DNA of 64,000 bases from Nephrocerus scutellatus (taxonomy: Eukaryota > Arthropoda > Insecta > Diptera > Pipunculidae), in NCBI GenBank assembly GCA_947095585.1, contig OX352762.1:50081540-50145539 (forward strand), given 5' to 3'. Of the stretch, positions 54,850-64,000 are shown piece after piece; within the stretch, counting starts at the first letter, position 1, and each line of letters opens with the position of its first letter. A program made the position numbers and the translations under genes. The notes beneath the pieces were generated by a model. It had not been told where the DNA came from, did not search any database, and worked only from the letters and a program-made list of their open reading frames with translations.

Positions 54850-56122
54850 AATAAAAACCGGAAAACCGAAAAAAGTTTAAACGAGCAAGAAATGATTGCA
54901 ATGCCCATCTTCGGCGAGTCAAATTCACCTACGACCAAAAATTAAGGCAAAAAATACTACAATGTCCCAAAGATAGTAAAAATTTCTGGTCTTTCGTGAA
55001 AAGAATCAAAAATACAGCCTCGTCGTCGATTCCAACGCTCATTTATAATGACATTCCAGTTGTCAGCTTTATAGACAAGGCCAAAAAAGGCGAGCCATCG
55101 TCTCCTTCTTCGTATTGACCCATAGCACTTACATCCATTCTTTCCAAGGTCATGGAAACGCTGATCAATTATCAGCTTAAGAAATATCTTGAAACCAACG
55201 AAATCCTTAGTGACTGGCAGTATGGATATCGTGGGCAACGTTCTACTGGTGATTTGATGGTATATCTCACCGAACAGTGGAACCGATCTTTACATCATTT
55301 TGGAGAAAGCAAAGCTGTTGCCCTCGATATTTCTAAGGCATTTGACAGAGTTCGGCATCAAGCTCTTTTGTCTAAAATGCGTGCTTATGGAGTCGATGAA
55401 AAACTGCTTCATTGGATTAGAAGCTATCTTTTGGACCGCTCAATTCAAGTTGTTTTGGACGGTTTCAAGTCTAAAGTTCATTACTTAAATGCTGGCGTTC
55501 CCCAGGGCTCTATTTTGTCACCGACTCTCTTCCTCATTTTTATTAATGATCTCTTATCTGTGACTTCTAATCCAATTCACTCTTTCGCCGAAGACAGCAC
55601 TCTCAGCTTCTCATATAAGTTTGAGGACCGTCCCTCCTCTTCTCATGTGGAACTCAAACAACTACGCATGTTAACCACGTTAAATTCTGACATTGACAGC
55701 ATAATACGATGGGGAGAAATCAATTGTGTAGAATTTAACGCTACCAAAACCCAATGCTGTCTCCTGTCGTTCAAGCGAACCCTAAATCCCATGCCATTAT
55801 CCATGAATGGCACTTGCATCGAGGAAACTGAAAATCTCGCAATTTTCGGTATGTGCGTTAACGACAAGCTTCGTTGGAATGACCACATATTTACCGTCGC
55901 TAGAATTGCTGCGAAATGTTAAGGTTTTCTAGCCCGGTGCATGAAATATTGCACTCCCTCTGATCTGGCTACCATATACAAGGCTTTTATTCGCCCTAAA
56001 CTTGAGTGCAATTGCCATATCTGGTCTGGTGCACCTAAGACTACTTTGCATCAGCTAGATAGAATACAAAACCGCGCGATAAAACTTATAGGTGACGAAA
56101 ATATAGCGAAATCAATAGATTC
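54850..56122 (+). pseudogene. CR1-type RT, array copy 1
   Basis: The frame 55152-55922 reads METLINYQLKKYLETNEIL, YRGQRSTGDLMVY, ALDISKAFDRVRHQ, AGVPQGSILSPTLFLIFIND and FAED where the catalytic FADD should be, then LSMNGTCIEETENLA. A TAA at 55920 precedes the continuing C-terminus. Compared with the next units, 287 bp of the linker is missing at CCAA microhomology near 55080. It is cut at 56122 (atcaatagattc) and joined to Helentron-like sequence. Confidence 0.85.
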
Positions 56123-56309
56123 GGGCCCCGGGGTCGGGGGGCTCCCATACAAATATTTAACAAATTTTTCTCGATTTTCTTCAAATTTTATACACATGTG
56201 TATCTCTGATAGACAACACTTTTTGTAAAAATTTTTTGTTTGTTGTTTGTACGTTATAAATTGAATTAAGAATGAATTAAGCGTGTACATTTTTTTTTTT
56301 AAAAAACTT

Positions 56310-58112
56310 GTTTTAAAACTTGGCTTCCGATGACGTGTCGCGTGTGGCGCGTGTATTTCGAGTGTCGTTCTTGTATGTGATTTTGATTTTGATGATCCTA
56401 TTCCATCTATTTGGAATTGTTGGGTCATCCCTTTAAGACCCAATTTTCTGTATAGATTCTCAGAGATAACTGAAAGCTGAGAGCCAGAATCAAGTATTGC
56501 TGTTGCCTCTACTGTGTTTCTCTTACTATCTAAAATGTTGATCCTTGCTGTTGCTAGAAAAAGCAGGATGTCTCTTCCCTTTCATGAAATGCAGCATTGG
56601 TTGATATACGCTGAAGATCTTTGGAGGGCTTATAATTCTCTTTCTGAGCACCAAAGTGCAACAGAGTATTGTGTTTCTTTTGGCACATTAAACATGTTCC
56701 GGATTTGCAGTCGCGGTATGCGTGACCGGACTTTAAACAATTTAGGCAGAGCTTTAGGTCTCGTACCTTAGAATTTCGTTCTTGAGGAGACATTTGTAGG
56801 AACCTCTTACATTTCGCTAACATGTGAGAGGCGTCTTTACATAAGTGGCACGTGCTTTCATTTTCTGTTGTGATTAAACAATTTGACTTGTTGTTTAATC
56901 TTTGGAAAAATCTTTCCCTTCTATCACCAAGGGCTTCTAACATCTGGAAGCGTTTCTCCAAAAACGCTAGAAATGTTGAAACTTGCGGTACTTCACGGGA
57001 ATTGGAAAAGGACTGCTCAAACAACCGGTGGCTTTCTGGATCCAACTTCTGTAGCATCAGGTGTAATACTAATGCGTCCCAACTGGATGTTTCTATGCCA
57101 AGGTTCCCAATACCAAGCAATGCTTCCTTCAATCCATCATGCATTTTTTTAGTCCACCTGCGGACACTGCGTTAAGGACTGGTAGAGCCACGAATTTTTG
57201 CATGAACGCTGAGACGATTAGACGCTTATTTTCATAGCGGTCCTTTAGAATTGTCCAGGCGCTTTCATAACTTTCCCCGGTTATCGGGAGCTGTTGAATC
57301 AGACGTGCAGCATCTCCTGTCACGTTTGGCTTCAAGCAGTACATCTTTTGCGAAAGGCCTATGCTTTGTTGATGTATTAGTTGCTGGAAGAGTTCTGAAA
57401 ACTGCCTCCAATGTAAATAATCTCCATTAAATACTGGCAGATTAATTCTTGGTAGTCGAGCAGTAGTCTCGATGCCTGGTTGTGCTTTGTTTGTACTTCC
57501 TGACGTCCTTCCTTCCATTAGTTGGGTGAGGATGTCATTGTAGAAATCCTCTATTTCAAAGAACTCGTCTTGAGAGTAGGAGCCAGACTCATCTTCTGAT
57601 ACTATATCTCGATGAATTCTGGAAATGTTGTCCCAATGAGCCTTAACTGCCTTGAATCGTTGGTCGATGTAGGCAACTGACTGTGTTTGCTCTAGCTCGA
57701 CATTGATCCTTTGAATGAGTCGTTGAAGACCCACTATTGCAGCAGATTCAGCTTGAATCTGCCTTTGCTGTGACTTTGCTGCAGCAGAAGATGTGTTGAT
57801 TTTGGGAAGTGTAGATGTTGATTGACATGTTTCGTCGATCATTGTTTCCAAACGTTCCTTGAATTGGTCGTCCATCTTCTTTACTTGCTCAAAGAACTTC
57901 TGATCAAAGTAGTCGTGTTTGGAGTTGGCCTCTCTTAGAGCCTGTATACTTTCGTCTCTTGTGCTGAAGTCATTCCACTCCTGGTTCAGCTGCAACAATC
58001 TGTCTTCTAAATACTTCTTTGTTTTCCGCGAAGCCGAGTCCTTTTTGAAGTTGGTGAACATGCGTTCGATAGCCTTTCCACACGCGGCTTGTTCTGCAGT
58101 TAGCTGCTCCAT
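56310..58112 (-). pseudogene. gag: BEL/Pao gag, copy 3
   Basis: The ATG at 58112 opens 327 codons through the charged, coiled-coil-like N-terminus and DUF1759 (LPRINLPVFNGDYLHW, DRYENKRLIVSAF). An A7 run near 57145 shifts the frame into the 196-codon zinc-knuckle frame (57144-56554), which has CX2CX4HX4C twice and a third Cys/His finger. The DSG of the protease lies at 56483-56491. The element is cut about 170 bp further, at the same place in every unit. The break is either a one-base loss or a -1 slippage on A AAA AAA. Confidence 0.87.
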
Positions 58113-58369
58113 TTCGGCTACGCCTGTTTTAAGAGAAACTGTGTGGGCCCAGTTTACGCCTTACCAATGTATTAGATAAATTTTGTGGTTGTGTTAGCCC
58201 AACCTTACGCATGAGCTCTATCGGCCGAGCTCTACGCCGTATAACACTACTTAAAACAATAGAGAGACTGTGTCGGCCCATTCTTACGCCTTAAGGATCG
58301 AGTACTAGAGCTCTTACCACTGGTGGGGGAAACTCTGTACTATGCACCGATCACGTCGGGGTCACCAAA

Positions 58370-58621
58370 TGTTTTGTATACCGAACAACTCTTTTGTTGC
58401 CCGCTTGTGGAATTGAAACAACGCTGATTGCTAACTGAATGTAGCTCATTTTATTTAACAAAAATCACTTTCTTTTATAGTTAAATCAAAGTACTTGATA
58501 AATAACTAGGTTTAAACTAAAGTGCTAAATTGTCTCATTTGTCTCTTATACGCCGTCGTGCGCGGATGTGCTGCGCATCGCCACTTGCACAAAATAAATA
58601 AAACAAAACTTAACAACAACA
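58370..58621 (-). repeat. BEL 5' LTR, copy 3
   Basis: As copy 2 but lacking about 17 bp (caaaaggggttttattg) near 58497. The primer-site-like TGGTGACCCCGACG ends at 58367. Confidence 0.65.
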
Positions 58622-58639
58622 AAAACGCTAATTGCCCAA

Positions 58640-59606
58640 GCAAATAAAAACCGGAAAACCGAAAAAAGTTTAAACGAGCAAGAAATGATTGCAATGCCCA
58701 TCTTCGGCGAGTCAAATTCACCTACGACCAAAAATTAAGGCAAAAATACTACAATGTCCCAAAGGTAGTAAAAATTTCTGGTCAAAGAATCAAAAATACA
58801 GCCTCGTCGTCGATTCCAACGCTCATTTATAATTACATTCCAGTTGTCAGCTTTATAGACAAGGCCAATATGTTTGCTGCGCATTTCGCAGCTAGCTCTA
58901 CGCTTCCAGATTGTGCATTGCTGCCTCCTGCACCTCAGAGTATTGAACACTCAATGGGACAGATATTTATTCGTCCCGTGCAGTTGCTAGAGTTTTAAAC
59001 GATCTCAACACTCACAAATCTGCTGGCCCAGATGATATTTCTCCATTAGTTCTGAAGAGGTGTTCTTCCAAGCTGGCATTACCATTGCGTAAGCTTTTCC
59101 ATCTATCCTATTCTTCTGGACTCTTCCCGAGAAGTTTGTTCAGCCCATACCCAAAAAAGGCGAGCCATCGTCTCCTTCTTCGTACCGTTTTGGAGAAAGC
59201 AAAGCTGTTGCCCTCGATATTTTTAAGGCATTTGACAGAGTTCGGCATCAAGCTCTTTTGTCTAAAATGCGTGCTTATGGAGTCGATGAAAAACTGCTTC
59301 ATTGGATTAGAAGCTATCTTTTGGACCGCTCAATTCAAGTTGTTTTGGACGGTTTCAAGTATACAGTTCATTACTTAAATGCTGGCGTTCCCCAGGGCTC
59401 TATTTTTTCACCGACTCTCTTCCTCATTTTTATTAATGATCTCTTATCTGTGACTTCTAATCCAATTCACCCTTTCGCCCTAAACTTGAGTGCAATTGCC
59501 ATATCTGGTCTGGTGCACCTAAGACTACTTAGCATCAGCTAGATAGAATACAAAACCGCGCGATAAAACTTATAGGTGACGAAAATATAGCGAAATCAAT
59601 AGATTC
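58640..59606 (+). pseudogene. CR1-type RT, array copy 2
   Basis: Keeps the endonuclease-RT linker (NTASSSIPTLIY, ANMFAAHFAASSTLPD, HKSAGPDDISPLVLKRC) that array copy 1 lost. It lacks about 180 bp of RT fingers between cttcgta and ttttggag. It also lacks 406 bp, including the FADD box, bounded by TTCGCC (near 59480). Ends at the same atcaatagattc junction. Confidence 0.85.
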
Positions 59607-59744
59607 GGGCCCCGGGGTCGGGGGGCTCCCATACAAATATTTAACTTTATTTAAAAATTTTTTGTTTGTTGTTTGTACGTTATAAATTGAATTAAGAATG
59701 AATTAAGCGTGTAAATTTTTTTTTTTTAAACTTGTTTTAAAACT

Positions 59745-61543
59745 TGGCTTCCGATGACGTGTCACGTGTCGCGTGTGGCGCGTGTATTTCGAGTGTCGTT
59801 CTTGTATGTGATTTTGATTTTGATGATCCTATTCCATCTATTTGGAATTGCTGGGTCATCCCTTTAAGACCCAATTTTCTGTATAGATTCTCAGAGATAA
59901 CTGAAAGCTGAGAGCCAGAATCAAGTATTGCTGTTGCCTCTACTGTGTTTCTCTTACTATCTAAAATGTTGATCCTTGCTGTTGCTAGAAAAAGCAGGAT
60001 GTCTCTTCCCTTTCATGAAATGCAGCATTGGTTGATATACGCTGAAGATCTTTGGAGGGCTTATAATTCTCTTTCTGAGCACCAAAGTGCAACAGAGTAT
60101 TGTGTTTCTTTTGGCACATTAAACATGTTCCGGATTTGCAGTCGCGGTATGCGTGACCGGACTTTAAACAATTTAGGCAGAGCTTTAGGTCTCGTACCTT
60201 AGAATTTCGTTCTTGAGGAGACATTTGTAGGAACCTCTTACATTTCGCTAACATGTGAGAGGCGTCTTTACATAAGTGGCACGTGCTTTCATTTTCTGTT
60301 GTGATTAAACAATTTGACTTGTTGCTTAATCTTTGGAAAGGTCTTTCCCTTCTATCACCAAGGGCTTCTAACATCTGGAAGCGTTTCTCCAAAAACGCTA
60401 GAAATGTTGAAACTTGCGGTACTTCACGGGAATTGGAAAAGGACTGCTCAAACAACCGGTGGCTTTCTGGATCCAACTTCTGTAGCATCAGGTGTAATAC
60501 TAATGCGTCCCAACTGGATGTTTCTATGCCAAGGTTCCCAAAACCAAGCAATGCTTCCTTCAATCCATCATGCATTTTTTTAGTCCACCTGCGGACACTG
60601 CGTTAAGGACTGGTAGAGCCACGAATTTTTGCATGAACGCTGAGACGATTAGACGCTTATTTTCATAGCGGTCCTTTAGAATTGTCCAGGCGCTTTCATA
60701 ACTTTCCCCGGTTATCGGGAGCTGTTGAATCAGACGTGCAGCATCTCCTGTCACGTTTGGCTTCAAGCAGTACATCTTTTGCGAAAGGCCTATGCTTTGT
60801 TGATGTATTAGTTGCTGGAAGAGTTCTGAAAACTGCCTCCACTGTAAATAATCTCCATTAAATACTGGCAGATTAATTCTTGGTAGTCGAGCAGTAGTCT
60901 CGATGCCTGGTTGTGCTATGTTTGTACTTCCTGACGTCCTTCCTTCCATTAGTTGGGTGAGGATGTCATTGTTGGAATCCTCTATTTCAACGAACTCGTC
61001 TTGAGAGTAGGAGCCAGACTCATCTTCTGATACTATATCTCGATGAATTCTGGAAATGTTGTCCCAATGAGCCTTAACTGCCTTGAATCGTTGGTCGATG
61101 TAGGCAACTGACTGTGTTTGCTCTAGCTCGACATTGATCCTTTGAATGAGTCGTTGAAGACCCACTATTGCAGCAGATTCATCTCGAATCTGCCTTTGCT
61201 GTGACGTTGCTGCAGCAGAAGATGTGTTGATTTTGGGAAGTGTATATGTTGATTGACATGTTTCGTCGATCATTGTTTCCAAACGTTCCTTGAATTGGTC
61301 GTCCATCTTCTTTACTTGCTCAAAGAACTTCTGATCAAAGTAGTCGTGTTTGGAGTTGGCCTCTCTTAGAGCCTGTATACTTTCGTCTCTTGTGCTGAAG
61401 TCATTCCACTCCTGGTTCAGCTGCAGCAATCTGTCTTCTAAATACTTCTTTGTTTTCCGCGAAGCCGAGTCCTTTTTGAAGTTGGTGAACATGCGTTCGA
61501 TAGCCTTTCCACACGCGGCTTGTTCTGCAGTTAGCTGCTCCAT
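59745..61543 (-). pseudogene. gag: BEL/Pao gag, copy 4
   Basis: Same architecture and same A7 frame break as copy 3 (327 + 196 codons), with a handful of substitutions such as QIRDESAAI and EFVEIEDSNND. Confidence 0.87.
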
Positions 61544-61800
61544 TTCGGCTACGCCTGTTTTAAGAGAAACTGTGTGGGCCCAGTTTACGCCTTACTAATG
61601 TATTAGATAAATTTTGTGGTTGTGTTGGCCCAACCTTACGCATGAGCTCTATCGGCCGAGCTCTACGCCGTATAACACTACTTAAAACAATAGAGAGACT
61701 TCGTCGGCCCATTCTTACGCCTTAAGGATCGAGTACTAGAGCTCTTACCACTGGTGGGGGAAACTCTGTACTATGCACCGATCACGTCGGGGTCACCAAA

Positions 61801-62068
61801 TGTTTTGTATACCGAACAACTCTTTTGTTGCCCGCTTGTGGAATTAAAAGAACGCTGATTGCTATCTGAATGTAACTCATTTTATTTAACAAAAATCACT
61901 TTCTTTTATAGTTAAATCAAAGTACTTGCAAAAGGGGTTTAATTGATAAATAACTAGGTTTAAACTTAAGTGCTAAATTGTCTCATTTGTCTCTTATACG
62001 CCGTCGTGCGCGGATGTGCTGCGCATCGCCACTTGCACAAAATAAATAAAACAAAACTTAACAACAAC
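61801..62068 (-). repeat. BEL 5' LTR, copy 4
   Basis: 268 bp, keeping the 17 bp lost in copy 3. Primer-site-like sequence and TATAAAAG as in copy 2. Confidence 0.65.
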
Positions 62069-62089
62069 AAAAAGCTAATTGCCCAAGCA

Positions 62090-63063
62090 AAGAAAAACCG
62101 GAAAACCGAAAAAAGTTTAAACGAGCAAGAAATGATTGCAATGCCCATCTTCGGCGAGTCAAATTCACCTACGACCAAAAATTAAGACAAAAAATACTAC
62201 AATGTCCCAAAGGTAGTAAAAATTTCTGGTCTTTCGTGAAAAGAATCAAAAATACAGCCTCGTCGTCGATTTCAACGCTCATTTATAATGACATTCCAGT
62301 TGTCAGCTTTATAGACAAGGCCAATCTGTTTGCTGCGCATTTCGCAGCTAGCTCTACGCTTCCAGATTGTGCATTGCCGCCTCCTGCACCTCAGAGTATT
62401 GAACACTCAATGGGACAGATATTTATTCTTACTCTTGTAGTTGCTAGAGTTTTAAACGATCTCAACACTCACAAATCTGCTGGGCCAGAAGATATTTCTC
62501 CATTAGTTCTGAAGAGGTGTTCTTCCAAGCTGGCATTACCATTGCGTAAGCTTTTCCATCTATCCTATTCTTCTGGACTCTTCCCGAGAAGTTTGTTCAG
62601 CCCGTACCCAAAAAAGGCGAGCCATCGTCTCCTTCTTCGTACCGTTTTGGAGAAAGCAAAGCTGTTGCCCTCGATATTTTTAAGGCATTTGACAGAGTTC
62701 GGCATCAAGCTCTTTTGTCTAAAATGCGTGCTTATGGAGTCGATGAAAAACTGCTTCATTGGATTAGAAGCTATCTTTTGGACCACTCAATTCAAGTTGT
62801 TTTGGACGGTTTCAAGTCTAAAGTTCATTACTTAAATGCTGGCGTTCCCCAGGGCTCTATTTTTTCACCGACTCTCTTCCTCATTTTTATTAATGATCTC
62901 TTATCTGTGACTTCTAATCCAATTCACTCTTTCGCCCTAAACTTGAGTGCAATTGCCATATCTGGTCTGGTGCACCTAAGACTACTTAGCATCAGCTAGA
63001 TAGAATACAAAACCGCGCGATAAAACTTATAGGTGACGAAAATATAGCGAAATCAATAGATTC
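62090..63063 (+). pseudogene. CR1-type RT, array copy 3
   Basis: Same two deletions as array copy 2. The frame 62236-62835 stays open through the linker (KSAGPEDISPLVLKRC) before leaving the RT frame. The 94-codon frame 62715-62999 ends at the TTCGCC-type join. Confidence 0.85.
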
Positions 63064-64000
63064 GGGCCCCGGGGTCGGGGGGCTCCCATACAAATATTTA
63101 ACAAATTTTTCTCGATTTTCTTCAAATTTTATACACATGTGTATCTCTGATAGACAACACTTTTTGTAAAAATTTTTTGTTTGTTGTTTGTACGTTATAA
63201 ATTGAATTAAGAATGAATTAAGCGTGTAAATTTGTTTTTTTAAAACTTGTTTTAAAACTTGGCTTCCGATGACGTGTCACGTGTCGCGTGTGGCGCGTGT
63301 ATTTCGAGTGTCGTTCTTGTATGTGATTTTGATTTTGATGATCCTATTCCATCTATTTGGAATTGCTGGGTCATCCCTTTAAGACCCAATTTTCTGTATA
63401 GATTCTCAGAGATAACTGAAAGCTGAGAGCCAGAATCAAGTATTGCTGTTGCCTCTACTGTGTTTCTCTTACTATCTAAAATGTTGATCCTTGCTGTTGC
63501 TAGAAAAAGCAGGATGTCTCTTCCCTTTCATGAAATGCAGCATTGGTTGATATACGCTGAAGATCTTTGGAGGGCTTATAATTCTCTTTCTGAGCACCAA
63601 AGTGCAACAGAGTATTGTGTTTCTTTTGGCACATTAAACATGTTCCGGATTTGCAGTCGCGGTATGCGTGACCGGACTTTAAACAATTTAGGCAGAGCTT
63701 TAGGTCTCGTACCTTAGAATTTCGTTCTTGAGGAGACATTTGTAGGAACCTCTTACATTTCGCTAACATGTGAGAGGCGTCTTTACATAAGTGGCACGTG
63801 CTTTCATTTTCTGTTGTGATTAAACAATTTGACTTGTTGCTTAATCTTTGGAAAGGTCTTTCCCTTCTATCACCAAGGGCTTCTAACATCTGGAAGCGTT
63901 TCTCCAAAAACGCTAGAAATGTTGAAACTTGCGGTACTTCACGGGAATTGGAAAAGGACTGCTCAAACAACCGGTGGCTTTCTGGATCCAACTTCTGTAG
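63064..64000. repeat. Composite array unit 3, running off the window
   Basis: Restarts with the same gggccccggggtcgg junction. The minus-strand BEL zinc-knuckle frame (63991-63500) is present. Unit 3 is identical in order to units 1 and 2 as far as seen, so the array continues to the right. Confidence 0.85.
63240..64000 (-). pseudogene. gag: BEL/Pao gag, copy 5 (partial at window edge)
   Basis: Protease start, three Cys/His fingers (CHLCKDASHMLAKC, CLNCLKSGHAYRDC, CLMCQKKHNTLLH) and LDPESHRLFEQSFSNSREV up to the edge. Shares the gaaaggtctttcc variant with copy 4, making these two the closest pair. Confidence 0.85.

Larger units (their letters stand above)
56123..59606. repeat. Composite array unit 1 (BEL gag minus + CR1 plus)
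   Basis: It starts at the junction gattc/gggccccggggtcgg and runs 3484 bp to the same junction at 59607. The order is Helentron-like stub, A/T linker, BEL protease-gag-leader-LTR (minus), then CR1 linker-RT (plus). Confidence 0.88.
59607..63063. repeat. Composite array unit 2
   Basis: 3457 bp with the same order and junctions as unit 1. The Helentron-like stub is shortened by about 75 bp (59640-59655). Confidence 0.88.

Noticed and set aside
57129..57144. Programmed -1 frameshift in BEL gag as an established feature
   Set aside because: A AAA AAA is in phase, but the break lies mid-gag, and A8 versions restore the frame without a shift; a one-base loss is simpler.

Overview
The window is eukaryotic and almost entirely transposable-element (TE) sequence. 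I found no host protein-coding gene, no rRNA or tRNA gene and no bacterial signal. The TE mix is Ty3/Gypsy, BEL/Pao, CR1/Jockey-type and RTE-type non-LTR elements, a mariner fragment, a DD41D 'rosa'-type Tc1/mariner element, a hAT scrap and a tRNA-derived SINE. It points to an insect, most likely a higher dipteran. A tephritid-like fly is plausible from the SINE body and the rosa element, but that rests on memory only. Nearly every element is broken, truncated, nested or duplicated, which fits heterochromatin or a TE trap such as a piRNA cluster.

Layout. 0-4.9 kb: direct repeats, a Helentron-like non-autonomous element, a SINE, a CR1-type reverse transcriptase (RT) fragment, a mariner fragment, an unclassified repeat and a G-rich minisatellite. 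4.9-10.4 kb: a complete Ty3/Gypsy element with two LTRs, primer site, gag and a pol broken by stops and frameshifts, inserted in a TA microsatellite. 10.4-14.3 kb: RT scraps and an element with about 200-bp terminal inverted repeats filled with nested repeats. 14.3-18.7 kb: a long CR1/Jockey element with promoter-like 5' tandem repeats and a PHD-like ORF1, but with its endonuclease region missing. 18.4-47.6 kb: repeated duplication. About 7.5 kb (24.57-32.03 kb) recurs at 37.70-47.63 kb, and a 2.4-kb stretch is inverted at 34.99-37.44 against 37.70-41.44 kb, forming a near-perfect palindrome with a 265-bp spacer. One arm of the palindrome carries the rosa element. A tRNA-Ser-primed LTR element appears as two copies carrying a 1.2-kb foldback insertion and two solo LTR-like copies. 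47.6-50.5 kb: a non-LTR RT scrap, an errantivirus-like env remnant with an LTR, and an RTE endonuclease fragment. 50.5-64 kb: a head-to-tail array of BEL gag (minus strand) fused to CR1 RT (plus strand), period about 3.46-3.48 kb in the two complete regular units, running off the right edge.

The elements do not cooperate in a pathway; what the window records is order of events. Helentron-like insertions predate the palindrome because both arms carry one. The rosa insertion came later because only one arm has it. The BEL/CR1/repeat junctions are the same in every array unit, so the chimera formed first and was then amplified. Many paralogous differences are deletions bounded by 4-6 bp microhomology. 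The best candidates for new biology are the palindrome as a hairpin-RNA source, the BEL-CR1 array, and the T-tract-targeting element family with a 120-bp internal repeat.
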